Notes: generated by a model not told the origin, from the letters alone. 25,289 nt of DNA from JAPUDQ01 sp964532145 (GCA_964532145.1 CAZHGM010000012.1:1-25289); one strand, 5' to 3'; numbered from the stretch's first letter, positions 1 through 6,550 are shown. Made by a program: numbers and translations.

Positions 1-54
1 AACCCCCGAATGCTGGGACCAGAACCCAGTGCCTTACCACTTGGCGACTCCCCA
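1..54 (-). tRNA. tRNA-Gln(CTG), partial at window edge
   Basis: Read on the minus strand from position 54, the sequence gives a tRNA-Gln 5' half: acceptor strand TGGGGAG, D-arm GCCAAGTGGTAAGGC, and an anticodon arm CTGGG / TTCTGGT / CCCAG with anticodon CTG, then the variable region and the start of the T-arm. The 3' end lies outside the window. It decodes CAG. A 28-nt stretch of this gene (29-56) is repeated exactly at 152-179. Confidence 0.85.
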
Positions 55-98
55 ATATGGATTGAATTGTACGCGGTTTGAGATTCCGCCAGGTAGTA

Positions 99-179
99 GG
101 GTTCTGGTCCCTGGGACCTTTTTTTCTGACTCGCTGTCGCTCAGACAGCCTGTGCCTTACCACTTGGCGACTCCCCAAT
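99..179 (-). pseudogene. tRNA-Gln 5'-half remnant interrupted by palindromes
   Basis: Positions 152-179 repeat exactly the 28 nt of the intact tRNA-Gln 5' half at 29-56 (acceptor strand plus D-arm). On the minus strand, instead of an anticodon arm, the sequence continues into hairpin-forming DNA (CTGTC TGAGC GACAG), an A-run, and the palindrome GGTCCC-A-GGGACC. Positions 99-111 (GGGTTCTGGTCCC) are the reverse complement of the anticodon arm at 15-27, so the arm is present but inverted. No T-arm can be found. I read it as a broken or rearranged tRNA copy; an intron-containing tRNA seems less likely because no 3' half is visible. The plus strand at 107-127 also looks like a short hairpin with a T-run, so a terminator role is possible. 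Confidence 0.5.
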
Positions 180-238
180 GATTGAGATACAATGCTAACC
201 GCAATACGATGCGGGCTGGGATACCGCTAACTCCATGA

Positions 239-1036
239 TTATACCGAAAAAAGTGAGAAAATTATACTAATTTTCCTTGATTTACTCAATCGTGCTAAGC
301 CCCGGGTAACAAAGGTTTGTTTCTCGCCCCGTCGATAATCATATCCCAGCGCCCAAATAGCATAATACGATCCCAGCAACCAAAGAAGATTCAGTAAAAG
401 AAGTAGCCAGTTGCTCGGTAAGTTTACAAACTCTCCTAATTGTGCCGTGGAGACACCTGTACCGTATGTCCAAATCGCGATGAGCAACCAAACGAGCGGT
501 ACAACCACAACAAACAGACCACTCATATACTGAGCAAGTATACTTAGCCTCATACGGAGCAGAAACGGCAACGCAAACACTTCCATGCAAACAATCCCAC
601 TCACTAGCCATAGAGCGCCGGTGTTACCGACAACCCGTGTCATTTCAGGAACAAATGTATCGATCCGAAAAAGATGAATGAGGGCAAAACAGATCATAAT
701 ACCAGCTCCTATCCAACCAAGGACAGTTCCGCGTTTATCACGGAGCTTTGGCGCGGGCTGAGCTATAGGGAATGTCACTATCATACGTCCTAGTATATCG
801 CTTTTGTTAATCCAGCCCAAGTCCCTGCTGTCAGTACTGTGACCGGAGTTATCACCGAGCAGCCAATACGTATCAGCTTGTTTTTTTGCAACGCGTTTAA
901 TGATTTCTCTGCCGGCTGTCTGCGCGACGACAATCTCACCCGTAGCGCAGCGCACGCCGCTAACGCACACAATCAGCTGGCCGCTATGCAGCCGCGGCTC
1001 CATACTGTGCCCGCTGACGCGTCGCACAAATATCAT
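239..1036 (-). CDS. sodX: S26-family NiSOD maturation protease with C-terminal four-TM domain
   Basis: A signal-peptidase-like serine protease expected to remove the N-terminal propeptide of the nickel superoxide dismutase encoded just upstream, exposing its metal-binding His. Visible S26 features are the SMEP box with nucleophile Ser11, a general-base Lys near residue 47 (IIKR), and the GDN...S.DSR box at residues 61-71. The catalytic domain occupies about residues 1-95 and starts without an N-terminal anchor. Residues about 104-232 form four hydrophobic segments followed by a basic tail, an addition not expected in typical 90-150 residue SodX proteins. The start codon overlaps the sodN stop (ATGA), so the two are translationally coupled. 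The pairing with sodN makes the maturation role strong; the role of the membrane domain is unknown (perhaps tethering the protease to the membrane). Confidence 0.85.
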   Translation of the reverse strand: MIFVRRVSGHSMEPRLHSGQLIVCVSGVRCATGEIVVAQTAGREIIKRVAKKQADTYWLLGDNSGHSTDSRDLGWINKSDILGRMIVTFPIAQPAPKLRDKRGTVLGWIGAGIMICFALIHLFRIDTFVPEMTRVVGNTGALWLVSGIVCMEVFALPFLLRMRLSILAQYMSGLFVVVVPLVWLLIAIWTYGTGVSTAQLGEFVNLPSNWLLLLLNLLWLLGSYYAIWALGYDYRRGEKQTFVTRGLARLSKSRKISIIFSLFSV

Positions 1037-1428
1037 GACTTGCTTTTGGCAAATATATCGGCAATCTCGCTAACTTGCGCAATTAGCTTATCGCACTCCT
1101 CGACGCTCAGATGTTGTTTCACCGCACTGGCTTGCTTAAATGCTTGCCATATCTTGTCATGAAGTTCAGGAAAAGTCTTGAGATGTTCAGGCTTAAAATA
1201 ATCCCCCCACAAAATTGCCAGCTCTCGTTTGACTCGTTCAGCGTGTTTTTCTTTGGTCATCACCATGCGAATAAGGTTATTGTCATTGTCCGGTGTCGAT
1301 TCCTCACCGATTTCCAAGGCTTTTTTGACCATTACTTTACATGTGTGTGCCGCATGAGTCATCGTATCTGTTTCATACACCCCGCATGGCACATCACAAT
1401 GCGCATACACTGTTCCAAATAGTTTCAT
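1033..1428 (-). CDS. sodN: Nickel superoxide dismutase
   Basis: Disproportionates superoxide to oxygen and peroxide using a Ni centre. The Ni-hook is plain: His10-Cys11-Asp-Val-Pro-Cys15-Gly-Val-Tyr, matching the HCDLPCGVY N-terminus of mature NiSODs, after a nine-residue propeptide (MKLFGTVYA) to be cleaved before His10. The C-terminal half carries the family-typical stretch LWGDYFKPEH and PELH in a helical-bundle context. Length, 131 residues, fits a NiSOD precursor. The start is set by a strong Shine-Dalgarno (AAGGAGGG) just upstream; a TATAAT box lies at 1451-1456. The next gene encodes the matching S26 maturation protease. Confidence 0.93.
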   Translation of the reverse strand: MKLFGTVYAHCDVPCGVYETDTMTHAAHTCKVMVKKALEIGEESTPDNDNNLIRMVMTKEKHAERVKRELAILWGDYFKPEHLKTFPELHDKIWQAFKQASAVKQHLSVEECDKLIAQVSEIADIFAKSKS

Positions 1429-1450
1429 AACCCTCCTTCGTTATACTTAT

Positions 1451-1456
1451 ATTATA
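1451..1456 (-). promoter_or_regulatory. -10 box of the sodN-sodX promoter
   Basis: TATAAT on the minus strand, 22 nt upstream of the sodN ATG, leaving a short leader that includes the strong Shine-Dalgarno. The -35 region is poor (TACAAC at the best spacing), so an activator or alternative recognition is possible. Confidence 0.5.
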
Positions 1457-1532
1457 CCGCAGCTATAGAGAACGTTGTATTTTTATATAAAATCTCTTGT
1501 GCTTATAGTGGCGCAGGTGTACAGTACTAACT

Positions 1533-1575
1533 AAGCGAATTCAAAAACAAAAACACCAAAAATCTTGAATCGCTT
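1533..1575. other. Imperfect hairpin between sodN and trmD
   Basis: AAGCGAATTCAA (1533-1544) pairs with TTGAATCGCTT (1565-1575) with one bulge and an A-rich loop. No good T-run follows on either strand, so it is listed as structure only. It sits between the sodN promoter and the trmD terminator. Confidence 0.35.
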
Positions 1576-1591
1576 TTATCCACCACAACAC

Positions 1592-1618
1592 TAAAGCCCA
1601 CGTTCTATGTGGGCTTTA
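1592..1618 (-). terminator. Terminator downstream of trmD
   Basis: Perfect 10-bp stem TAAAGCCCAC / GTGGGCTTTA with a 7-nt loop, about 80 bp past the trmD stop on the minus strand. A/T tracts lie in the stem base rather than after it, so strength is uncertain. Confidence 0.6.
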
Positions 1619-1698
1619 ACGGTTTCATTCGGATAAATCCGCTCAAAACGGCTGCTCTTTCCTAAAGCACAGCGCGGCACGAACATTTTCTTTACTTC

Positions 1699-2355
1699 TT
1701 ACGATTTAGACTTCGACGAGTTGGCTTTGCGCCACTTAGCGATCTCACCATGGTTACCACTGAGAAGTACCTTTGGCACTGACATGCCTTGGAATTCTTC
1801 AGGACGAGTATACTGGGGATACTCAAGCGTCGAACCGTCAGAAAAACTTTCGATCTCAGCGCTGTTTTCACCACCAAGCACCCCAGGTATCAACCGCACA
1901 ATACTGTCGATGATTGTCATTGCTGGCAGTTCTCCACCCGTTAATACATAGTCACCAACGCTTATCTCCTGGTCGACCAGCTTCAAAATTCGCTCATCAT
2001 AGCCTTCGTACCGTCCGCAAATGAAGATGTAACCCTCAGAGGTCGTGGCATAATCCCGGGCGGATTGTTGCGTCCAGCGCCCTCCGCGGGGTGTCATGAG
2101 CAGCACTTTGGCTGTCGGATCATTATCTTTTGCAGCCATCACGGCGTTCCATAGCGGCTCGATCATGAGCAGCATACCATCGCCGCCGCCATATGGCGTA
2201 TCGTCGACACTTTTACGCGGACCCAGCCCGAAATCACGAAGATTAATACAACTCAGCTCAACTATGCCGTCCTTTTGCGCCTTCCACATCATGGAATTTT
2301 CAAATACCCCAGTAAACATCTCTGGGAAGAGCGTGATAACTTGGAATTTTCTCAT
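1699..2355 (-). CDS. trmD: tRNA (guanine-N1-)-methyltransferase
   Basis: Methylates N1 of G37 next to the anticodon of a tRNA subset, preventing +1 frameshifting; SAM-dependent SPOUT enzyme acting as a dimer in the cytoplasm. Recognisable blocks: TLFPEMF near the N-terminus, DDTPYGGGDGM (residues 51-61), the SAM-binding trefoil knot region CGRYEGYDER (113-122) and SVGDYVLTGGELPA (132-145). At 218 residues it is near normal length, with a short Ser/Lys tail. No Shine-Dalgarno precedes the ATG; a -35/-10 pair ends 7 nt upstream, suggesting a leaderless mRNA. It is separated from rpsP-khpA by an oppositely oriented orphan gene; rimM and rplS, frequent partners, are not adjacent. Confidence 0.95.
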   Translation of the reverse strand: MRKFQVITLFPEMFTGVFENSMMWKAQKDGIVELSCINLRDFGLGPRKSVDDTPYGGGDGMLLMIEPLWNAVMAAKDNDPTAKVLLMTPRGGRWTQQSARDYATTSEGYIFICGRYEGYDERILKLVDQEISVGDYVLTGGELPAMTIIDSIVRLIPGVLGGENSAEIESFSDGSTLEYPQYTRPEEFQGMSVPKVLLSGNHGEIAKWRKANSSKSKS

Positions 2356-2362
2356 CTGTTAT

Positions 2363-2391
2363 ATTCTGTCATGTATTGACTTTTTTGGCAA
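2363..2391 (-). promoter_or_regulatory. Putative leaderless trmD promoter
   Basis: On the minus strand TTGCCA (2386-2391), a 17-nt spacer and CAGAAT (2363-2368) end exactly 7 nt before the trmD ATG. It overlaps, on the opposite strand, the promoter of the divergent orphan gene. Confidence 0.45.
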
Positions 2392-2404
2392 TTAGTGATA
2401 TATA
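2376..2404 (+). promoter_or_regulatory. Promoter of the plus-strand orphan gene
   Basis: TTGACT (2376-2381), 17-nt spacer, TATATA (2399-2404), followed by a leader of about 45 nt and a Shine-Dalgarno before the ATG at 2457. Its -35 region overlaps the divergent trmD promoter, so the two probably exclude each other. Confidence 0.6.
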
Positions 2405-2456
2405 AAGATAGCTTTTCTTGCACCCGCAGAAAAGAAACTTCACTAAAGGGGTACTG

Positions 2457-2864
2457 ATGCCCATCGTTTGGAAGCAAGTTACACTACGACCAGTGGTTCT
2501 GTTAGACACGGAGGCCGAACACCCTACACGCCTGGCTGACAGGTTGTACCAAAGGCACTGCGCGAATCTGAACCGCGCCTTCGGCAAAACGACCGCATGG
2601 AGGGGCGATTTGGAGACCATCTCCCTCATCGTCAACGGTGAGAAGCGGACGCTTCATGTGGGAGTACTTACGGTTGAAGCAGACAGCTACCGTTGCACGC
2701 TGACTGCCCTCGTACACCTGATGTTCGCAACGGACGTCGATCTCGAGAGGAGCATCATCGACCCCATGGACACGATTCCACCCGGTGAGAGCTGGATGGC
2801 AGAGATCTTCATCTACAAGATCCCGGACGAAACCAACGTATTCGTCCAGGTTGTCCAGCGATAG
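2457..2864 (+). CDS. Orphan hypothetical protein in a self-contained cassette
   Basis: A 135-residue soluble protein that I do not recognise. No signal peptide, membrane segment or known motif is visible; it is mixed alpha/beta in character, with a central repeated-strand feel (ISLIVNGEKRTLHVGVLTVE). The start is chosen at the ATG preceded by AAAGGGG; an upstream in-frame ATG at 2418 lacks a good ribosome site. The gene has its own promoter (2376-2404) and a very long perfect terminator hairpin starting 6 nt after the stop. Codon use is visibly unlike the neighbours, with many G/C-ending codons and AGG arginines, and it is on the opposite strand inside a housekeeping block. I infer a horizontally acquired unit. 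An antisense reading frame exists but lacks these signals. Confidence 0.65.
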   Translation: MPIVWKQVTLRPVVLLDTEAEHPTRLADRLYQRHCANLNRAFGKTTAWRGDLETISLIVNGEKRTLHVGVLTVEADSYRCTLTALVHLMFATDVDLERSIIDPMDTIPPGESWMAEIFIYKIPDETNVFVQVVQR

Positions 2865-2869
2865 CCCGC

Positions 2870-2930
2870 AGTCAAACGCCCGCAGTCGAGTATCGGCTCC
2901 TGCGCGCCCGACTGCGGGCGTTTGACTTTT
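2870..2930 (+). terminator. Long perfect terminator hairpin of the orphan gene
   Basis: A perfect 19-bp stem: AGTCAAACGCCCGCAGTCG at 2870-2888 pairs with its exact reverse complement at 2909-2927, with a 20-nt loop and a short T-run (2928-2930). The length and perfection exceed the other terminators in this window. Confidence 0.75.
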
Positions 2931-2950
2931 CATAGATATTTACTCACCAA

Positions 2951-2984
2951 CCTAAAATCCCTGCATCAACGCAGGGATTTTAGG
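2951..2984 (-). terminator. Hairpin terminator after khpA
   Basis: Perfect 14-bp stem CCTAAAATCCCTGC / GCAGGGATTTTAGG with a 6-nt loop, about 90 bp past the khpA stop. The symmetrical A/T tracts allow function in both directions, so it also backs up the orphan gene's terminator. Confidence 0.6.
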
Positions 2985-3075
2985 CACAAATAGGGCTCTC
3001 AAACCGTATGTAGGGTTTGCTCGCATAGAGCATTTTTGTTTTTATCTCGCAGTTCTTTATCGAACTTATGGTCAA

Positions 3076-3537
3076 TTATATATCAAGATCATCGAGATCT
3101 GCAAGCTCAGCGCGCGTTTTCTTAGCGAGGTCTGACTCTTTTTCCACAGGCTCATCTGCTGAGTTATCCCCAGCTGCTGATGTGTCGTTCCAGCCCGAAC
3201 TGCTTGCGCTGTCATCATTTGAGCTGTCGTCGCTCGTAGCTGTATCAGCTGGCTTCTGTCGCGGCTGGTCACGTTCGCCCTCAGGACGATCGACATCAAC
3301 AATTTTGAGGTTGTAGCGAGCGTCATTTTTAGTACCGAGCGCACGTAGCAATGACCGCAAGCTCTGAGCTGTCGCACCGCGTTTGCCGATAACGCGTCCT
3401 AAATCTTCCGGGTGTACTGTCAGCGTCAGTAGAACGCCTTTTTCGTCGACCAGACGATCCACGACGACATCGTCAGGGTGCCCCACGAGTGATTTTACGA
3501 TATATTCGACGAATTGTTGGTCTATTGATGCAGTCAT
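3076..3537 (-). CDS. khpA: KH-domain RNA-binding protein KhpA
   Basis: Small KH-domain RNA chaperone of the KhpA/YlqC family, which in other bacteria pairs with KhpB/Jag and binds many small RNAs and mRNAs. The KH domain covers about residues 8-82, with the RNA-gripping loop GKRG at 51-54. Residues 88-153 are an added low-complexity tail rich in Asp, Ser and Glu ending in a short charged helix; typical KhpA is about 75-80 residues, so the tail nearly doubles the protein. The start is set by a strong AAAGGAGG 4-5 nt upstream of the ATG at 3537; a longer reading frame upstream is not needed. It lies downstream of rpsP, the usual order. Confidence 0.9.
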   Translation of the reverse strand: MTASIDQQFVEYIVKSLVGHPDDVVVDRLVDEKGVLLTLTVHPEDLGRVIGKRGATAQSLRSLLRALGTKNDARYNLKIVDVDRPEGERDQPRQKPADTATSDDSSNDDSASSSGWNDTSAAGDNSADEPVEKESDLAKKTRAELADLDDLDI

Positions 3538-3596
3538 ATTCCTCCTTTGGCATCTACAGGTAGCATGTCCATTGTAGCATAGGCGCGATCGCAACT

Positions 3597-3628
3597 TAAA
3601 AACCGCCTCGCATATACACGCAGGCGGT
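3597..3628 (-). terminator. Attenuating terminator between rpsP and khpA
   Basis: On the minus strand ACCGCCT / AGGCGGT (7-bp GC-rich stem, 13-nt loop) is followed by TTTTTAAG. It would reduce khpA transcription relative to rpsP. Confidence 0.55.
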
Positions 3629-3651
3629 CGTTAAGTAAGTAAACGCTACGC

Positions 3652-4065
3652 TTACGCTTCGGCCGCTTCTTCGCCAGATGCTTCAGTTTCAGTTGCAGCT
3701 GAAGATGCTTCGTCAGTTGATGCTTTTTCGGCTGCGAGAGCTTCTTCTTTTGGCTGGTTCTTGCGCAGCTTGTCAGCTTTTTTGATAGCGGCTTTTTTGT
3801 CGCCACCATGTTTTACGACCCAGTCGGGCAGTTTCACGTTTTGCTCGCTCAAAATCTTAACAACTCGAGGTGTTGGCTGCGCGCCATTTTTGAGATAAAA
3901 CTCAACTCGGTCAGTAGTAAGTATAGTCTCTTTGGTGTGAGGGTTATAACTACCGACGTACGCGACAACGCGACCACTTGAGGGATGGCGCTGCGCTTCT
4001 TGAACGGCGATACGATACATTGGGTAGCCTTTGCGGCCGGTACGTTGCAAACGAATTGCGAGCAT
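3652..4065 (-). CDS. rpsP: 30S ribosomal protein S16
   Basis: Small-subunit protein binding 16S rRNA early in assembly. The S16 core is clear at the N-terminus (MLAIRLQRTGRKGYPMYRI, residues 1-19; VGSYNPHTKE; a basic C-terminal portion of the core to about residue 82). Residues 83-137 are a Lys-rich then Ala/Glu/Ser-rich extension ending EEAAEA; the ordinary protein is about 75-90 residues. It is first in an rpsP-khpA unit driven by a consensus-like promoter just upstream, with AAAGGAAAG ahead of the ATG. Confidence 0.95.
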   Translation of the reverse strand: MLAIRLQRTGRKGYPMYRIAVQEAQRHPSSGRVVAYVGSYNPHTKETILTTDRVEFYLKNGAQPTPRVVKILSEQNVKLPDWVVKHGGDKKAAIKKADKLRKNQPKEEALAAEKASTDEASSAATETEASGEEAAEA

Positions 4066-4117
4066 GTAATAAAACTTTCCTTTTTAACGCTTGATACTTT
4101 CTTATAAATCAACAGTG

Positions 4118-4146
4118 ATTATACGCTGTTTCACCTCTGGAGTCAA
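4118..4146 (-). promoter_or_regulatory. Promoter of rpsP-khpA
   Basis: Minus strand TTGACT (4141-4146), 17-nt spacer, TATAAT (4118-4123), lying between the rnc stop and rpsP, giving a leader of about 45 nt. Confidence 0.75.
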
Positions 4147-4166
4147 CTGAGGCAGTATGCCTACTA

Positions 4167-4898
4167 CTATGCGTCGATCTGAGACTGCTTCTGTTGCTCT
4201 TCGTAGAGAGCGAGCGCAGCGCGAGCGGCCTCTTGCTGGGCGATTTGCTTACTTGGGCCGGTACCTGAACCCATCAGTTTATCCCCGACATACACACCAA
4301 GGGTAAATTCTTTTTCGTGGTCAGGACCGATTTCCTCGATCACGCGATACTGCGGTGTCATGCCATCGATGCTTTGCGATACTTCCTGCAAATGTGACTT
4401 AGGGTCGCGCCACGTACCAGCATCCAGAATACCTTGTAGTTTACTGAGGATATGTTTGCCGATAAATACATCCGCCGCCTCATAGCCTTTCTCAAGATAA
4501 ATTGCCCCGATTAACGCCTCAAAACAGTTCGCCATAATCTGCGCCCTGGCTCGATCACTGCCGTGCTTTTCACCTCGAGACAGCCGTAGTAGTGGCTCAT
4601 AGCCGAGTTTGATGCCTGCATCACTAATGCTTTCGGTTCGTACAAGAGAGCTGCGCCAACTCGTCAGGATACCTTCCGGTTCAGAATAGTGGCGGTAGAG
4701 ATAATCTGTTACGCTCAGCTCCAGCACCGCGTCGCCAAGAAACTCTAGTCGCTCGTTGTGCTCACGAGCTGATTTACGATGCTCATTCATATAGCTGCGA
4801 TGTGTAAATGCCGTAACCAGCAGATCAATATTATCGAATTCAAAGCCAAGTTTTTCCAGTGAAAATGTTTTGTAGGGAACAATATCAATGTTCTGCAT
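4167..4898 (-). CDS. rnc: Ribonuclease III
   Basis: Double-stranded-RNA endonuclease for rRNA precursor processing and mRNA decay. The catalytic signature NERLEFLGDAVL is at residues 48-59 and the second acidic cluster with the catalytic Glu is at FEALIGAIYLEKG (125-137). A dsRNA-binding domain occupies about residues 160-235 (LQEVSQ..., ending with GPSKQIAQQEAARAAL). Length 243 fits the family. The ATG is preceded by AAAAGGA and overlaps the end of the Nudix gene by 14 nt, indicating cotranscription. Confidence 0.95.
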   Translation of the reverse strand: MQNIDIVPYKTFSLEKLGFEFDNIDLLVTAFTHRSYMNEHRKSAREHNERLEFLGDAVLELSVTDYLYRHYSEPEGILTSWRSSLVRTESISDAGIKLGYEPLLRLSRGEKHGSDRARAQIMANCFEALIGAIYLEKGYEAADVFIGKHILSKLQGILDAGTWRDPKSHLQEVSQSIDGMTPQYRVIEEIGPDHEKEFTLGVYVGDKLMGSGTGPSKQIAQQEAARAALALYEEQQKQSQIDA

Positions 4899-5394
4899 GA
4901 CGTATCCTTTTCATGGCAAGCAGCATGAGTTTGCCAATATCTTCGTATTCGATGGCATCAAGCGCATCATGAAATTTAAACCACTTGATACCGTTCATCC
5001 ACTCTTCTTTTTGGATTTTATCAGTGTTTCCAAGCGCCTTGACGAGATAAATCTGTGTCGTCATAAGCACCAGGGTATTCAGGCGACGGTAACGGAAGTG
5101 GATCTTGCCAAGCCAGCAAATCGCCTCGGCTTCTTTGATACCAGCTTCCTCGGCAATTTCGCGTAGGGCTGTTTCCTGGGCCGTTTCACCTTCTTCGATA
5201 TGACCTTTCGGTATAGTCCAGCGATCTTTAGCGTCCTGGATCAGCAAAATCTCCACGTCTTTCGTTTTTTTGTTACGACGAAACACAATCCCGCCAGCGG
5301 TTGGCTCGCGGACTACTTCGTCAATTGATGGTTTTTTGCGGTTAAAATATTTTTTAAATTTGTCATTGATTGAATTAAACTTCGGCGTTTGCAT
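4885..5394 (-). CDS. Nudix hydrolase
   Basis: Hydrolase cleaving a nucleoside diphosphate linked to another moiety. The Nudix box is complete: Gly64-x5-Glu70-x7-Arg78-Glu-Ile-x-Glu-Glu-x-Gly-Ile86. The N-terminus (residues 1-30) is basic and precedes the fold. Aromatic and basic residues (HFRYRR) follow the box. The start chosen is the ATG at 5394, which overlaps nusB by only 20 nt and has GAGG upstream; the longer frame would overlap nusB by about 100 nt. Substrate cannot be assigned; Ap4A- or RNA-cap-type activities are possibilities given the neighbouring rnc. Confidence 0.85.
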   Translation of the reverse strand: MQTPKFNSINDKFKKYFNRKKPSIDEVVREPTAGGIVFRRNKKTKDVEILLIQDAKDRWTIPKGHIEEGETAQETALREIAEEAGIKEAEAICWLGKIHFRYRRLNTLVLMTTQIYLVKALGNTDKIQKEEWMNGIKWFKFHDALDAIEYEDIGKLMLLAMKRIRHAEH

Positions 5395-5830
5395 CGGCTT
5401 GGCCCTCGACCAAAGTCCGGTAGGCAGTACCGAGTACACCATTGACGAACTTTGATGAATTATCGGAACCAAATGCTTTGGCTAACTCAACTGCCTCATT
5501 GATCACCACCTTCGGTGGTACATCAGTCGTTTCGGTCAGTTCGTACACGGCCATACGTAAAATTGTACGGTCGACGCGTGCGATCTGATCGATCGGCCAT
5601 TCTGGCGCAATCGGCTGAATCACCGCGTCAAGTTTAGCGGTAGCTTTCGACACTCCTTTGACAAGAGACTCGACGAATGATTTGTCGTCAAGTGTTTTCT
5701 CGTACCGTGCAAGATTGCGATCGAGAATCTCTTTCAGGTCAACATCGGTATCTGCGCAATCAGTGCGGAAATCATACTCATAGAGTGACTGCAATGCAAT
5801 GATACGGCCAAGATGACGGTTTGATGCCAT
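5375..5830 (-). CDS. nusB: Transcription antitermination protein NusB
   Basis: All-helical RNA-binding protein that with NusE/S10 binds boxA and supports rRNA antitermination. The sequence has the typical start (ASNRHLGRIIALQSLYEYDF), the central ARVDRTILRMAVYEL and the C-terminal VVINEAVELAKAFG...SKFVNGVLG motif. At 151 residues it is of normal length. It follows rpmF and overlaps the Nudix gene. Confidence 0.95.
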   Translation of the reverse strand: MASNRHLGRIIALQSLYEYDFRTDCADTDVDLKEILDRNLARYEKTLDDKSFVESLVKGVSKATAKLDAVIQPIAPEWPIDQIARVDRTILRMAVYELTETTDVPPKVVINEAVELAKAFGSDNSSKFVNGVLGTAYRTLVEGQADANAEV

Positions 5831-5866
5831 AGTGCTAATTGGTTCCTTTGATATTAAATTACAAAA

Positions 5867-6022
5867 CTACTTCTTCACATCAGTACCACGGCCAGACTCG
5901 CGTCTGGTCGTACGAACTTTGACTGGGCTTTTGGCGTTGACAGCTCGTGCTAATTTCAGCACAAGATGACTACGTCGCAGACCAGTTTTGCGTGGGGAAG
6001 TTTGCTTTTTAGGCTTTCCCAT
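5867..6022 (-). CDS. rpmF: 50S ribosomal protein L32
   Basis: A 51-residue very basic protein: MGKPKKQTSPRKTGLRRSH at the start, then LVLKLARAVNAKSP and a terminal RRESGRGTDVKK. The PK-x-TS-x-RxxxRRSH beginning is that of L32. It lacks the Cys pair of zinc-containing L32 forms. The ATG is preceded by AAAAGGAG at ideal spacing. It is first in the rpmF-nusB-nudix-rnc transcription unit. Confidence 0.9.
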   Translation of the reverse strand: MGKPKKQTSPRKTGLRRSHLVLKLARAVNAKSPVKVRTTRRESGRGTDVKK

Positions 6023-6060
6023 TCGATCTACTCCTTTTGAGTGTTAGAAACTTGGGGTTC

Positions 6061-6089
6061 ATTATAACGCATATCCCCTGTTTACTCAA
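6061..6089 (-). promoter_or_regulatory. Promoter of rpmF-nusB-nudix-rnc
   Basis: Minus strand TTGAGT (6084-6089), 17-nt spacer, TATAAT (6061-6066), about 40 nt upstream of the rpmF ATG. A hairpin-capable CCCCT/AGGGG pair lies between 6073 and 6093, overlapping the promoter and possibly serving as an operator. Confidence 0.7.
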
Positions 6090-6109
6090 GGGGTATATGG
6101 CAAAAATAC

Positions 6110-6138
6110 TTGACTTTTTATTACTTTTATGATAATAT
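6110..6138 (+). promoter_or_regulatory. Leaderless promoter of the LysM gene
   Basis: TTGACT (6110-6115), 17-nt spacer, TAATAT (6133-6138). The ATG follows only 9 nt after the -10 box and no Shine-Dalgarno is present, so transcription probably begins at or next to the start codon. Confidence 0.65.
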
Positions 6139-6147
6139 AGAATTATT

Positions 6148-6537
6148 ATGAATGAACACCAATTGCCCCCAGCAGCAGAACAAGGACCCCGTGAGCTTTT
6201 GCCAGCGCGTCTTCGAAAGCTGGGCTCAGCAATAACGGCTGTTGCGGTTGCGGGCGGCTTATACTTAGGATTTGGCCGTGGCGATGGCACTATCCCTGAT
6301 CAAGCCCCTGATATTGAGTGTGTCATGACTGTCAAACCAGGTGATACACTATGGGATATTGCCACGGATACATTACCGGGGAATGATAAAAACCCAGTTG
6401 ATACCCAGAATCGCGTTAATGACATCCGGGTTATCAACCGCCTTCCAAATAACGCCATTACGGTAGGCGAGGAGCTAGGTTTGAGCTCAAGGATGTGTGA
6501 AAATCTTGACACCTTACCACAATCTTGGCGAGAATAA
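6148..6537 (+). CDS. Membrane-anchored LysM protein
   Basis: A 129-residue protein with a cytoplasmic N-terminus (1-26), one hydrophobic segment at about 27-43 (AITAVAVAGGLYLGFG) and an extracytoplasmic LysM domain at about 60-112 beginning VMTVKPGDTLWDIA. LysM binds N-acetylglucosamine-containing polymers such as peptidoglycan, so it likely anchors to or organises the wall. Two cysteines (58 and 117) bracket the LysM and could form a disulphide. It is monocistronic, apparently leaderless, and ends at a strong bidirectional terminator. Confidence 0.8.
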   Translation: MNEHQLPPAAEQGPRELLPARLRKLGSAITAVAVAGGLYLGFGRGDGTIPDQAPDIECVMTVKPGDTLWDIATDTLPGNDKNPVDTQNRVNDIRVINRLPNNAITVGEELGLSSRMCENLDTLPQSWRE

Positions 6538-6550
6538 CTGATGAAACGTA

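Noticed and set aside
2502..2933. 143-residue minus-strand reading frame antisense to the orphan gene
   Set aside because: It starts inside the terminator hairpin, has no promoter or ribosome site, and the plus-strand frame has all three signals.
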